A stretch of DNA of 64,000 nucleotides from Paradesulfitobacterium ferrireducens (GTDB lineage: Bacteria > Bacillota > Desulfitobacteriia > Desulfitobacteriales > Desulfitobacteriaceae), in assembly GCF_017310645.1 (NCBI RefSeq), contig NZ_JAFLRH010000019.1, positions 124,001 to 188,000 on the forward strand, read 5' to 3'. A program made the position numbers and the translations under genes. Of the stretch, positions 53,148 to 61,752 are shown piece by piece; position 1 is the first letter of the stretch, and the number at the start of each line of letters is the position of its first letter. The notes under the pieces were generated by a model. It did not search any database. It was given only the letters and a program-made list of their open reading frames with translations, and was not told the DNA's origin.

Positions 53148-55742
53148 ATGGCCACAAGGCATGAACCGCTCGAATACAAAGGCAAGGTTATTGAATTTCC
53201 ATTTGAGAATTCAGCAGAGGAAAATATTCCAGATGAGGAACTTCATGAACATTTGGCGAAACCAACAACTGAGAGAACTAAAAGACTAAAAGCAAGATGC
53301 CGTTGGAAACACTCTGCTGGTGGCGAGTTTGTGGAAAAGGATGTAAAAGCAGGGATTGAACGCATGCAGTTGATCACTGAGGCTTATAAAAAAGACACAG
53401 GAAAGCCGCATGTGATCCGGAGAGCCAATTTATTGGCAAATCTTCTGAATAAATGTACGGTCATTGTCCAGGAAGATGAGCTTATTGTCGGTTTTAATGC
53501 TGAAAATCCGAACTATGTACCGCTTTATCCTGAGCAATCTTACATGGCTTGTATGGATTATATTTTAGACCCTAAAATTGCGCCTCAGCCGGTAGAAGAA
53601 GCAAGAGAACTAGCTGAGTTTTGGATTGAGCATTCTCTGCAAAAGAAATGTGAAACCTATTTTACTCAACATGAAATTAATGTTATGTACTCTATGAGTA
53701 CATTGGAGACTCCTGGTTTTGCAACCGGTTTTAACAGCTGCGTTCCACCTTATGAGACTGTACTCGAGGATGGCTTGTTAAAAAGAATTGAGTTGGCACA
53801 GGAGCATATCAAGGAAGCGAAAGAAAAGCTTGCAGCACCTTATTGGAATGCTCCGGAAAGACTACAGCTTCTGCCTAAAATTGATCTTTGGGAATCCATG
53901 ATTATAGCCTCTAAAGCGGTTATAGCGTGGGCCAGAAGACATGCCCGACTCTGCAGAATTATCGCTGAAAACTTTGAAACGAATCCCCAACGCAAAGAAG
54001 AACTTCTGATGATAGCCGATATTTGCCAACGCGTTCCTGCTGAACCGGCTAAAGGATTGCGGGATAGCATGCAGGCCAAGTGGTTTACCTTCTTGGTCGT
54101 ACATGCGCTCGAACGCTACAGCAGCGGGTACGCTCATAAAGCAGACAAACTGCATTGGCCTTATTATAAAGCGAGTGTTGTTGACAAGAGCTTCCAGCCA
54201 ATGACCCATGAAGATGCTGTAGAAATTTTTGAATGTGAACGTCTAAAAATCTCCGAGCATGCCCCCGGAAAATCCAGAGGGTATCGTGAAGTATTCCCGG
54301 GCTCGAATGACCTCTTCATTTTCACGCTGGGCGGACTGAATCAAGATGGCTCCGATGGCTGCAATGACTGCACAGACGCGATCTTGGAGGCTGCCAGAAA
54401 TATCCGTACGACTGAGCCTTCCATTGCTTTTCGCTGGAATCCCAAAGGACGGCTGAAAACCAAACGCCTGGTCTTTGAATGCATCCGTGATGGATTGGGC
54501 TATCCCTCAATTAAACACGACATCGTAGGGACGCAACAAATGATGTATTTCTCCCAGTTTAGCAAAAACGGCAACGGTGCTACGATCGAAGAAGCACATG
54601 ATTGGGCTAATGTACTTTGTATGTCGCCTGGTTTGGTTGGAAGAAGAAAGACCCAGAAGTCGAGGAGTGAGGGCGGCGGCTCTATCTTTCCGGCGAAGAT
54701 TATGGAAATTACCCTTAATAATGGCTATGACTGGAGTTTCACCAACATGCAAGTGGGACTTGAAACCGGTCATGTGGAAGATTTCAAGACCTTTGAGGAT
54801 GTATGGGAAGCTTTCCGTAAACAGTATCGCTGGGGCATGGATCTCATGATTAGGGCTAAGGATGTCTCAAGATATTGGGAAACCAGAATCCTTGAAAATC
54901 CGTTTCTTTCAGCAATCGATGACGGCTGTATGGAACTTGGAAGAGAGTCCATGGAGTTGTCGGAACAGCCTAATGGTTGGCATAACCCCATCACAACGGT
55001 GGTTGCGGCCAACTCTATGGTCGCCATTAAGAAATTGATTTTCGATGACAAGAAATACACCTTCGCTCAACTCAAAAAAGCTCTGCATAATAACTGGCAA
55101 GGGTATGAAGAAATGCGCAAGGACTTTTATAATGCTCCCAAATGGGGCAATGATGATCCGTACGCAGATGAGATTATCAAGAAGTTCTACGAAGACATTA
55201 TTGCCGGGGAAATGAGAAAGATCACGAACTACTCCGGCGGTCCGGTGCTCCCAACCGGTCAAGCGATTGGCTTGTACATGGAAATTGGTGCCCGAACCGG
55301 TCCTACCCCGGATGGCCGTTACGGCGGTGATCCGGCTGATGATGGGGGAATCTCGCCTTACATCGGTACGGATAAGAAAGGCCCGACCGCGGTCTTACGT
55401 TCTGTTTCCAAAGTTAATTCATCCACGCAAAAGGCGAACCTTTTGAACCAGCGTCTGTCCGTTCCCATTATGCGGAGTGCTCAAGGGTTCAACATTTGGC
55501 TGGCATATATGAATACTTGGAGTGACTTAAATATTGACCATATTCAGTTTAATGTCGTAAGCAATGAGGAAATGAGAGCTGCTCAGAAAGAGCCGGAAAA
55601 ACATGGGGATTTAATCGTACGTGTTGCCGGTTTCAGTGCTCGCTTCGTTGACTTGTCAACCTATGCTCAAAATACAATTATTGCTCGGACTGAGCAAGAC
55701 TTCCAGCCCGCAGATCTACAATATCTGGGTGTTGAATTATAA
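53148..55742 (+). CDS. Fumarate-adding glycyl radical enzyme, benzylsuccinate-synthase-like alpha subunit
   Basis: The protein has 864 residues, close to BssA (about 865). The thiyl cysteine lies in VLCMSPGLVGRRKTQKSR, Cys491; the Arg exactly 15 residues on (Arg506) matches the fumarate-binding Arg508 of Thauera BssA, where the cysteine is 493. The glycyl radical site is RVAGFSARFVDL, Gly828. These mark an X-succinate synthase rather than a pyruvate formate-lyase or glycerol dehydratase. It adds a methyl-bearing aromatic (toluene, cresol or xylene type) to fumarate. The exact substrate is not readable. The gamma and beta genes flank it. Confidence 0.92.
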   Translation: MATRHEPLEYKGKVIEFPFENSAEENIPDEELHEHLAKPTTERTKRLKARCRWKHSAGGEFVEKDVKAGIERMQLITEAYKKDTGKPHVIRRANLLANLLNKCTVIVQEDELIVGFNAENPNYVPLYPEQSYMACMDYILDPKIAPQPVEEARELAEFWIEHSLQKKCETYFTQHEINVMYSMSTLETPGFATGFNSCVPPYETVLEDGLLKRIELAQEHIKEAKEKLAAPYWNAPERLQLLPKIDLWESMIIASKAVIAWARRHARLCRIIAENFETNPQRKEELLMIADICQRVPAEPAKGLRDSMQAKWFTFLVVHALERYSSGYAHKADKLHWPYYKASVVDKSFQPMTHEDAVEIFECERLKISEHAPGKSRGYREVFPGSNDLFIFTLGGLNQDGSDGCNDCTDAILEAARNIRTTEPSIAFRWNPKGRLKTKRLVFECIRDGLGYPSIKHDIVGTQQMMYFSQFSKNGNGATIEEAHDWANVLCMSPGLVGRRKTQKSRSEGGGSIFPAKIMEITLNNGYDWSFTNMQVGLETGHVEDFKTFEDVWEAFRKQYRWGMDLMIRAKDVSRYWETRILENPFLSAIDDGCMELGRESMELSEQPNGWHNPITTVVAANSMVAIKKLIFDDKKYTFAQLKKALHNNWQGYEEMRKDFYNAPKWGNDDPYADEIIKKFYEDIIAGEMRKITNYSGGPVLPTGQAIGLYMEIGARTGPTPDGRYGGDPADDGGISPYIGTDKKGPTAVLRSVSKVNSSTQKANLLNQRLSVPIMRSAQGFNIWLAYMNTWSDLNIDHIQFNVVSNEEMRAAQKEPEKHGDLIVRVAGFSARFVDLSTYAQNTIIARTEQDFQPADLQYLGVEL

Positions 55743-55756
55743 GCAGGGGAAGCAAA

Positions 55757-55782
55757 GGGAGTACCTGCATGCCGGTACTCCC
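55757..55782 (+). other. Perfect hairpin between the alpha and beta subunit genes
   Basis: GGGAGTACC (55757-55765) pairs perfectly with GGTACTCCC (55774-55782), loop of 8. No U-tract follows, so it is not a terminator. It may stabilise or mark processing of the mRNA and set subunit ratios. Confidence 0.6.
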
Positions 55783-55830
55783 CTACCTGAAGCTAATCTT
55801 AAGTAAAACTACTGTTTAGGAGTGAATAAG

Positions 55831-56049
55831 ATGGCAGGCAATTTGGATATTGTTGTTGAACAAGGTACTACTAAGGCTTGTTCAAGCTGCAAATGGGGCA
55901 GTCCTGACTTCGTTAATCCGTTAAAAGGTACCTGTATCGGGCACAAGAATCACTTGGGTGGTATTTGGAAAAGACTTATTCCGGATTATTATAATTGTAC
56001 CTGTGGGAAATACGAAGAAGGAGAAGTTGATTTCAGAGAACACGTCTGA
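55831..56049 (+). CDS. Benzylsuccinate synthase beta-subunit-like protein
   Basis: The protein has 72 residues with TKACSSCKWGSPDFVNPLKG, GTCIGHKNH, and YYNCTCGKYEEGEVDF. The cysteines fit the [4Fe-4S] cluster of BssB, and the length fits (73-81). ATG 55831 follows TTAGGAG; an in-frame GTG at 55822 is overlapped by the site. Flanked by hairpins on both sides. In Thauera, BssB controls access to the glycyl radical site of the alpha subunit. Confidence 0.87.
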   Translation: MAGNLDIVVEQGTTKACSSCKWGSPDFVNPLKGTCIGHKNHLGGIWKRLIPDYYNCTCGKYEEGEVDFREHV

Positions 56050-56060
56050 GTTGACTTTGT

Positions 56061-56100
56061 GTTAATAACATGTACTTCTTTAGAAGTACATGTTATTAAC
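56061..56100 (+). other. Perfect 19-bp inverted repeat after the beta subunit gene
   Basis: GTTAATAACATGTACTTCT (56061-56079) and AGAAGTACATGTTATTAAC (56082-56100) are perfect complements around two bases. CTTAGATG follows, not a U-tract. It lies 11 bases after the stop and 88 before the next gene. It may be a 3'-protecting or processing hairpin that separates highly expressed subunits from accessory proteins. Confidence 0.7.
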
Positions 56101-56187
56101 CTTAGATGCTTATTCTCTTAAGAGTTGACGTTAATTTGGAGACGAAAATAAACGCCAATAAAATATAGACTGGGGAGGTTCGCTGCT

Positions 56188-57054
56188 ATGGCTCATGACA
56201 TAAAGCCTATAAGTATAGCTGTTCCTAAGGTTGATCCGTATTTTTATATTGATAAAGAATTACGCGTAATTTTAGATAGAATGGAGAACCTTTCCAGACG
56301 CCACCCGGTAAACATTCTCATTACCGGGAAACAGGGCTGCGGCAAATCCTCTCTGGTTAGTCAATTCGGAGCGGTCTATAACCGTCCGACTGCCCATTTC
56401 CAAATTGGAATTTTATCTGAACCTGGACAATTGTTTGGTGAACAGACGTTGAAAGACGGGGAAACGAGCTACCGGCCCTATTTATTTCCGGAAGCCCTGC
56501 AGACCCCGGGTTGTGTGATTCATTTGGAAGAAATCAACCGTCCGGAAAACCCCAAGGCCTTAAACATGTTGTACTCGATTTTGGCCGAGGACAGGCAAAT
56601 CTGGATGGATGAATTAGGGCTAATAAAGGTAGCTGACGGTGTGGTCTTTTTCGCTACCATGAATGAAGGCGAAGAATATATTGGGACGGAAATGCTTGAT
56701 CCGGCGTTGCGAGACCGGTTTTATACTGTGTTGATGGATTATATTCCCCCGGAGGTGGAAGCAGAGGTTCTGGCGCAAAAGTCCGGAATCAACCGGGAAA
56801 AAGCACGGGAAATTGTCACAATTATTAATAAATTACGGGGGCATTCGGATTTCCCCATGGATGTTTCTACAAGAACAAGTTTAATGATTGCTGAACTCGT
56901 TGCTTTGGGAACAACAACCAGGGATGCCATTGTTTACAGCTTGCAAACCACCAAGGAACACTTGGAGTCTATTTTGCTTACACTCCACTTAGAGAACGGA
57001 AATGTAGAAAGCAAAGCAAGTGAATACATCCTATTTAATCAGAGCATTGCTTAG
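56188..57054 (+). CDS. MoxR-family AAA+ ATPase, BssE-like
   Basis: The protein has 288 residues with Walker A GKQGCGKS (47-54), Walker B VIHLEEINRPEN near 110, and ATMNEGEEYIGTEMLDPALRDRF near 155, the sensor 1 and arginine region of MoxR ATPases. BssE of toluene degraders is such an ATPase, thought to act as a chaperone or activator for the synthase. It is followed by a VWA protein, as most MoxR ATPases are. ATG 56188 follows GGGGAGG. Confidence 0.88.
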   Translation: MAHDIKPISIAVPKVDPYFYIDKELRVILDRMENLSRRHPVNILITGKQGCGKSSLVSQFGAVYNRPTAHFQIGILSEPGQLFGEQTLKDGETSYRPYLFPEALQTPGCVIHLEEINRPENPKALNMLYSILAEDRQIWMDELGLIKVADGVVFFATMNEGEEYIGTEMLDPALRDRFYTVLMDYIPPEVEAEVLAQKSGINREKAREIVTIINKLRGHSDFPMDVSTRTSLMIAELVALGTTTRDAIVYSLQTTKEHLESILLTLHLENGNVESKASEYILFNQSIA

Positions 57055-57156
57055 CAAAAATTTCCCATGCGCTTTGCGAGGCTAACCAGAAGTATATGTC
57101 TGAGGGCGCATAATGCAACTAAATAAGCATTCCTTTAAGTAAGGGGGATAGAGCCC

Positions 57157-58854
57157 ATGACTTCGAAGACGAAAGATGTCATTGAACGGTTCTATATTGC
57201 AGGAGGGGAAGGAATATCCGATTATTGGCGTACGACGAAATCAGCGCTTGAAACGAAAGAATTAGCCAATTTGCTCATGTCCACCAGAAGGATTGCCAGC
57301 TATATTGGACCGAATGTCGGAACTGTAATTTGGAACGGGATGCGTTCCACTTCTGAGGATACAGATATTGCTCTTAATCCTGCATTGGTCATGGGCAGTT
57401 ACCCCGTTCCCGGGCATAAGACGGATATGGCAATCGGTACGATGATTAGTAAAGCTTTAAATCAGACTGAATGGAGTCAGCGCGTCATTGATCAAACCTT
57501 TGTCAGATTTGCCCAACCTAAAGCTGATTTAAACTATAAGCTCAAAATGTTTCTAGAAATGGCAGAGCAGATTTACGCGGATATTGTTTCTAACCGTAGT
57601 GTGTTAGGCCTCTATACAGAAAAGGTGCGTCTTCATCAAATCGAGGAGGCCAGGAAGAATTTTATTCAGCCTCCATCATTTGCTGAACTGATGCATATCT
57701 GGTGGCTGATGGCCGGGGATAGAAGCGGAAGCAAATATCAACTGGAGTTCTCACCTGAGATCTATAGCGCCCGCGGGTATGACTTAGTGCAAGAATATAA
57801 GGCATCTCTTACCCTCTTGAATTCAATCGTGCGGGAACTGATCGATGAGTGTCCTAAGATCAGGAGCGTAACCGAACGCTGTTCTGTTCGGGTTGAGCTT
57901 TATTCAAGTATCTGGCGCGATATTGAAGGGATCACCCGCTTCTGGATAGCGGATCGGTTTGATCCTCTGAGACAAAAACAGAGTGAAAACAATGATATTT
58001 CGGAAGGACCGATTGAAGCGGTAAAGAGTCTCCAAGTCAAATTAGCCGAAGAAGTTGAAGCAAATTTGAGTGACGAGGTTTTTGATCTTACGGATGATAT
58101 TAGTTCAATCTTAGGTGAGGACTCAGAAGTCGTCCCGGTTAAAGTCACGGATCATGTCATCCCTTTGGTTCAGTCCTTGGACCGTGAGCTGGTATATAAA
58201 CTATATATTGCTCTACGCAACCATGCTAAAAAAAGAAATATTTACACGCGGGGACTGAAAAGTGGGAAACTGGATTCCCGCCGTCTGTATAGAGCCCCGA
58301 TAAACGGGGAGATCTTCTGCTATAAGAAGCAAGAACTTGAAATGAATAGCGAGGTTGTGTTGCTGGTTGATGCGACCGGTTCTTTGGGCGGGCCCAAATG
58401 GAGATTGGTGCAAAGAATTTACCACGCCCTTTACGAGGCGGTAAAAAGCTTTAATAAAAATACCAGAATTTTTTGCTATTCCGAGGTTAGAGGGGAATGC
58501 ACGCTCACGGAACTCACCCCTAAACACGGGATGCATCATACCGTGATTCCCCGAGGGAGGACTGCATCGGCCGAGGCCATTATCGCCACGGCTTTGATGC
58601 TGGAAAAAAGCGCCCGGCGACCGTTCATTATTCATCTGACAGACGGAGCATCCAATTGGGGCAATGAGGTTAAACACGCGATTAAATACTGTAAACGCAA
58701 AAAGATCAACCTCAAAACGCTCGGTTTTGGCTGCTCACCCAGCAATAAGACAGCCTTAAAAGAAGAATATGAAAATCAGGTTGTGTTTGTGGACGGCTTA
58801 AAGGAACTGCCAACGGAATTCGCCAGTTTATTGGCCAACACCACGTATCTATGA
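57157..58854 (+). CDS. VWA-domain partner of the MoxR ATPase
   Basis: The protein has 565 residues. The first 380 or so are helical with no family I know. The C-terminal part is a von Willebrand A domain: VVLLVDATGSLGGPKW (Asp405, MIDAS DxTxS in place of DxSxS), TVIPRGRTASAEAI near 465, and HLTDGASNWGNEV near 495. MoxR/VWA pairs help metal insertion or remodelling of enzyme complexes, for example NorQ/NorD and CoxD/CoxE. Here the client is probably the glycyl radical enzyme. It is 102 bases after the ATPase gene. Confidence 0.85.
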   Translation: MTSKTKDVIERFYIAGGEGISDYWRTTKSALETKELANLLMSTRRIASYIGPNVGTVIWNGMRSTSEDTDIALNPALVMGSYPVPGHKTDMAIGTMISKALNQTEWSQRVIDQTFVRFAQPKADLNYKLKMFLEMAEQIYADIVSNRSVLGLYTEKVRLHQIEEARKNFIQPPSFAELMHIWWLMAGDRSGSKYQLEFSPEIYSARGYDLVQEYKASLTLLNSIVRELIDECPKIRSVTERCSVRVELYSSIWRDIEGITRFWIADRFDPLRQKQSENNDISEGPIEAVKSLQVKLAEEVEANLSDEVFDLTDDISSILGEDSEVVPVKVTDHVIPLVQSLDRELVYKLYIALRNHAKKRNIYTRGLKSGKLDSRRLYRAPINGEIFCYKKQELEMNSEVVLLVDATGSLGGPKWRLVQRIYHALYEAVKSFNKNTRIFCYSEVRGECTLTELTPKHGMHHTVIPRGRTASAEAIIATALMLEKSARRPFIIHLTDGASNWGNEVKHAIKYCKRKKINLKTLGFGCSPSNKTALKEEYENQVVFVDGLKELPTEFASLLANTTYL

Positions 58855-58924
58855 TTGGAATATAAACGGAAACGGTCGCTTGAGTGGCCTAAGAAATTGG
58901 TTCTTTATGCGGAGGGGGGATATT

Positions 58925-59911
58925 ATGTCGACTGCAGAGGCACAGCTTGAAAACATCAAAGAACCGCTCATCACGAATATTCAACGCTATTCTCTTCAAG
59001 ACGGCCCGGGATTTAGAACGACAATTTTTCTTAAGGGATGTCCCTTGAGATGTCCCTGGTGTCATAATCCAGATACCCAACTGACCAAAAAGGAAATCAG
59101 TTACTATGCTGAAAAATGCATTGGGTGTGGGCGCTGTGCGGAGCGTTGCCCTACTGGGTCAACTTATATTGAGCAGAGGGGGCAGGAAGCGTTTCTCAAG
59201 TATGACCGATCAAAGTGTATCGGTTGCGGCAAGTGTGCCGATGCCTGCTTGACAGGGGCCAGAGACATTGCAGGCCGGGAAATGCCCATGGCGGAAATCA
59301 TTCGCGAAGCGGCTGCTGACAATATGTTTTTCTTCAATTCCGGGGGTGGGGTCACCATCAGCGGGGGAGATCCAATGATGTTCCCTGAATACACTTTGGA
59401 ATTGGCCAAGAACCTGCGCCAAGAGGGTCTTCATGTCGCTTTGGAGACATCAGCCTTCGGCCCCTGGCACCATCTCCAACCCTTGCTACAATACGTCAAT
59501 TTATTCTTAATCGATATCAAAGCAATGGATGCTGAAAAGTATAAAAACATCATTAAAGGGAATTTAGATGTAATCTTAAACAACTTTGAAAACCTAGTTA
59601 AGGCTGGAGCGGCAGTAAGGGCCAGGCTGCCCATGATTCCTGGATTTAATAACAGCCAACGTGATTACGAAGCATATACGGAGTACCTCGGTAAATTTGT
59701 CGGAAGAATTGAGGCCGTGGATCTCTTGCCTTTTCATAGCTATGGAGAGAAGAAATATCAATTGTTGGGGCGAATGGAGAGCTATCAGTATCTCAATGTC
59801 AACTCGATGGAGGCTAAAGAATTAAAGCCGTTTATTAAAATGCTAATTGAAGCCGGTTTTGTAGCAGGAAAAAGTCTTACCGTCGGGGGCTTAATCGGAG
59901 TGAATAAATAG
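58925..59911 (+). CDS. Glycyl radical enzyme activating protein, BssD-like
   Basis: The protein has 328 residues. The radical SAM motif is GCPLRCPWCHNPD (Cys39, 43, 46). Two ferredoxin-type sets follow, KCIGCGRCAERCPTG near 67 and KCIGCGKCADACLTG near 96, then FNSGGGVTISGGDPMM. It makes the glycyl radical on the alpha subunit using S-adenosylmethionine. ATG 58925 follows GGAGGGGGG; upstream in-frame codons have no site. In Thauera bssD comes first in the operon; here it comes after the ATPase/VWA pair. Confidence 0.92.
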   Translation: MSTAEAQLENIKEPLITNIQRYSLQDGPGFRTTIFLKGCPLRCPWCHNPDTQLTKKEISYYAEKCIGCGRCAERCPTGSTYIEQRGQEAFLKYDRSKCIGCGKCADACLTGARDIAGREMPMAEIIREAAADNMFFFNSGGGVTISGGDPMMFPEYTLELAKNLRQEGLHVALETSAFGPWHHLQPLLQYVNLFLIDIKAMDAEKYKNIIKGNLDVILNNFENLVKAGAAVRARLPMIPGFNNSQRDYEAYTEYLGKFVGRIEAVDLLPFHSYGEKKYQLLGRMESYQYLNVNSMEAKELKPFIKMLIEAGFVAGKSLTVGGLIGVNK

Positions 59912-59984
59912 AAATTGGCAAGCTGCCTTCTTTAATGATCCAAGTTCTTTTGCTCAAGATTATTGGCGAAAGAAGGGGTGCGGG

Positions 59985-60578
59985 ATGAAAGGAAAGCGTC
60001 GCTTAATCAATGAAATCTTAGAAATCGAACAACAAATGTTGGCGTTGGTGTCGAGCCAGGAAAGAGCTGTCGTTCATGACAAGCCCGAGACTTTTAAGGT
60101 GGTTAGGGAATGCAGCTTCGAGCTTTGGTCAGTGCAAGCATTACAGTCATACCTGTTGGACCTAAAAAATGCTCAAAGCAAAGGGATTAACTTGCTTACG
60201 CTCAAATACGCCCGTATGGATGACCTAGTCCCGCCTATGAATGCAGATCCTCTGATAGATAATATTATTCAGATCGAATCGAGCTGGGAGGCGGAGGCTA
60301 AGAAGAGATATCCAAATATATTTAGAGATGCCTCCTGCTTTGATGAAGAGGATCGTGAAAGATCATTGAGATACTTGCGAGCAGAATTTGAAACCTTCTC
60401 CAACCAGACCCTTTCTTACTATTATATCAATCAGCTGGAAGCACTCAGAGAAAACAGAAACCTTGTGGAAGAAGCTTTAACGTCAATTTTCCAGCGCATC
60501 GGTTATCTGAACTTGGAGGAAGTGAATCTGTTTTTTGACCCGGACCGTAACTTGTTTGTTCCGGAGCAGGGTTACTAA
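59985..60578 (+). CDS. DUF4125-family protein
   Basis: The protein has 197 residues. The pattern INEILEIEQQMLALV, then ETFKVVRECSFELWSVQAL, LLDLKNAQSKGINLLTLKYA and a C-terminal EALTSIFQRIGYL matches the DUF4125 family, whose function is unknown. It lies 73 bases after the activase gene and just before a Cys-rich small protein. Its place within the fumarate-addition operon suggests a role in maturation or regulation of the synthase (inference). Confidence 0.7.
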   Translation: MKGKRRLINEILEIEQQMLALVSSQERAVVHDKPETFKVVRECSFELWSVQALQSYLLDLKNAQSKGINLLTLKYARMDDLVPPMNADPLIDNIIQIESSWEAEAKKRYPNIFRDASCFDEEDRERSLRYLRAEFETFSNQTLSYYYINQLEALRENRNLVEEALTSIFQRIGYLNLEEVNLFFDPDRNLFVPEQGY

Positions 60579-60599
60579 TTTGTAATGGAGGTGCGCACC

Positions 60600-60800
60600 A
60601 TGAAATGCATCGAATGTGGTTATACCGGTCATATGAATGAGTTTACACGCATTAGCAGCGGGATCTCTTGTTGTTCTGGAATACATATGCGTAGATGTCC
60701 GAAATGCAATACCCCTTCACCTTGTAATCCTTTGATCGAAGAAATTTATGCCGAGAAACAAGAGCGGGATAGTAGCGAGCTCGAGTTCGAATTTGAATAA
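60600..60800 (+). CDS. Small Cys-rich protein of unknown function
   Basis: The protein has 66 residues. It has CIECGYTG near 3, SSGISCCSGIHMRRC near 25 and CPKCNTPSPC near 40, which may bind zinc or an Fe-S cluster, and an acidic tail ending ELEFEFE. ATG 60600 is 8 bases after GGAGGTG. Last gene of the unit, ending 48 bases before a strong terminator. The family is not recognised. It has more Cys pairs than BssB or BssC and no similarity I can see to them. Confidence 0.6.
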   Translation: MKCIECGYTGHMNEFTRISSGISCCSGIHMRRCPKCNTPSPCNPLIEEIYAEKQERDSSELEFEFE

Positions 60801-60848
60801 ATTTTTAGGAATTTATTTAGGAAAAGTTGAATAAAAAACTAGGTTCAG

Positions 60849-60871
60849 GACCACAATCGTGGTCTTTTTTT
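60849..60871 (+). terminator. Strong terminator of the bss-like operon
   Basis: GACCAC (60849-60854), loop AATC, GTGGTC (60859-60864), then TTTTTTT. Confidence 0.92.
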
Positions 60872-60889
60872 CTTGTGTGTGAGCAAAAG

Positions 60890-60994
60890 TGATGATTCCT
60901 ACCATCAGCGATGAACATTGCCATCAGAATTAGTTTATATAACAATTCGACAGAATATACTTTTTCCAGTCTTGAGTGATGATAGAAATCATCA
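60890..60994. promoter_or_regulatory. Paired enhancer palindromes upstream of the bbsA-like gene
   Basis: Copy 1 (60890-60907) is TGATGAT-TCCT-ACCATCA. Copy 2 (60977-60994) is TGATGAT-AGAA-ATCATCA, a perfect 7+4+7 dyad. They are 87 bases apart and the second ends 62 bases before the -24 box. They match the copies at 52682-52766. This is the main content of the 60801-61304 gap, besides the terminator and promoter. Confidence 0.8.
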
Positions 60995-61056
60995 AATGGT
61001 TTTAAGAACAATATAAATATTCCGAAAATATTAGATATTTGCCCATGTGTTGGGAT

Positions 61057-61072
61057 TGGAATGGATCTTGCA
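61057..61072 (+). promoter_or_regulatory. Sigma-54 promoter of the bbsA-like operon
   Basis: TGGAATG-GATC-TTGCA keeps the GG and GC at the exact -24/-12 spacing, with a weaker centre of the -24 box than the upstream operon's. The gene begins about 230 bases further on, so the RNA would have a long leader. Confidence 0.75.
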
Positions 61073-61304
61073 ACTGTTCTCTTAGCAAAACGGCTCCTAA
61101 ATTGTAAAAACCATGAGTCAGATGTTCGGACAACTGGAGACGAGAAATTCGAGCAAACTGAAACAGGAGGTTGGAGCAATCGGTGACACCAGGGTGGCCG
61201 TAAGGGTAAAGGAGGGGAAAGATATACATTGAAAAAGAAATTGGTTTGTAGCCGTCTAACTTAGCCTATGGTTCTCTAACTAATAAAAGAATGGAGATGT
61301 TAAA

Positions 61305-61730
61305 ATGAGCGAACAAATTCTAGTAGATGCAAGCGGGCCGACTTTTTTTCATCCTGATTTGTTTGTTGTTCCGGCAGATGGCGAAGCGCCTTACCTCTTA
61401 GGGTATAAATGTGAAGATTGTGGTAAGGTATGGTTTCCTAAGTTGGAAATATGTCCTGAGTGCTGGACGGACTTAAAGCAGATCCGCTTGAGCAGAACCG
61501 GAAAACTTTACAGTTATTCCATCATTCATGTAGGACAAAGAGGGATTAAAGCGCCTTATGCAGTGGGGTATGTAGATTTTCCGGAAAATGTCCGAATTTA
61601 TGCGCAATTGGCAATACCGCACGATCAAATCAAGCTCGGTATGGATGTCGAAGTTGTCCAAGGAGTGGTGCGCATGGATAAAAACGGCGATCCGGCCATG
61701 ATTAGTTACATGTTTAAAGCCGTTGAATAA
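61305..61730 (+). CDS. DUF35 OB-fold zinc-ribbon protein, BbsA-like
   Basis: The protein has 141 residues. A zinc ribbon (YKCEDCGKVWFPKLEICPECW, residues about 32-52, split by spacing) is followed by an OB-fold (GKLYSYSIIHVGQRGIKAPY; VGYVDFPENVRIYAQL). DUF35 proteins act with thiolases and other acyl-CoA enzymes. BbsA of toluene degraders is of this type and forms the benzoylsuccinyl-CoA thiolase with BbsB. The shared enhancer with the bss-like operon supports this. The expected bbsB-H genes are not in the window; an intron begins about 20 bases after the stop. Confidence 0.8.
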   Translation: MSEQILVDASGPTFFHPDLFVVPADGEAPYLLGYKCEDCGKVWFPKLEICPECWTDLKQIRLSRTGKLYSYSIIHVGQRGIKAPYAVGYVDFPENVRIYAQLAIPHDQIKLGMDVEVVQGVVRMDKNGDPAMISYMFKAVE

Positions 61731-61752
61731 CTGACGTACATGAAATGAAATA

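Noticed and set aside
53148..55742. Pyruvate formate-lyase, glycerol dehydratase or 4-hydroxyphenylacetate decarboxylase
   Set aside because: The Cys-to-Arg spacing of 15, the BssA-like length and the flanking small Fe-S subunits fit X-succinate synthases.
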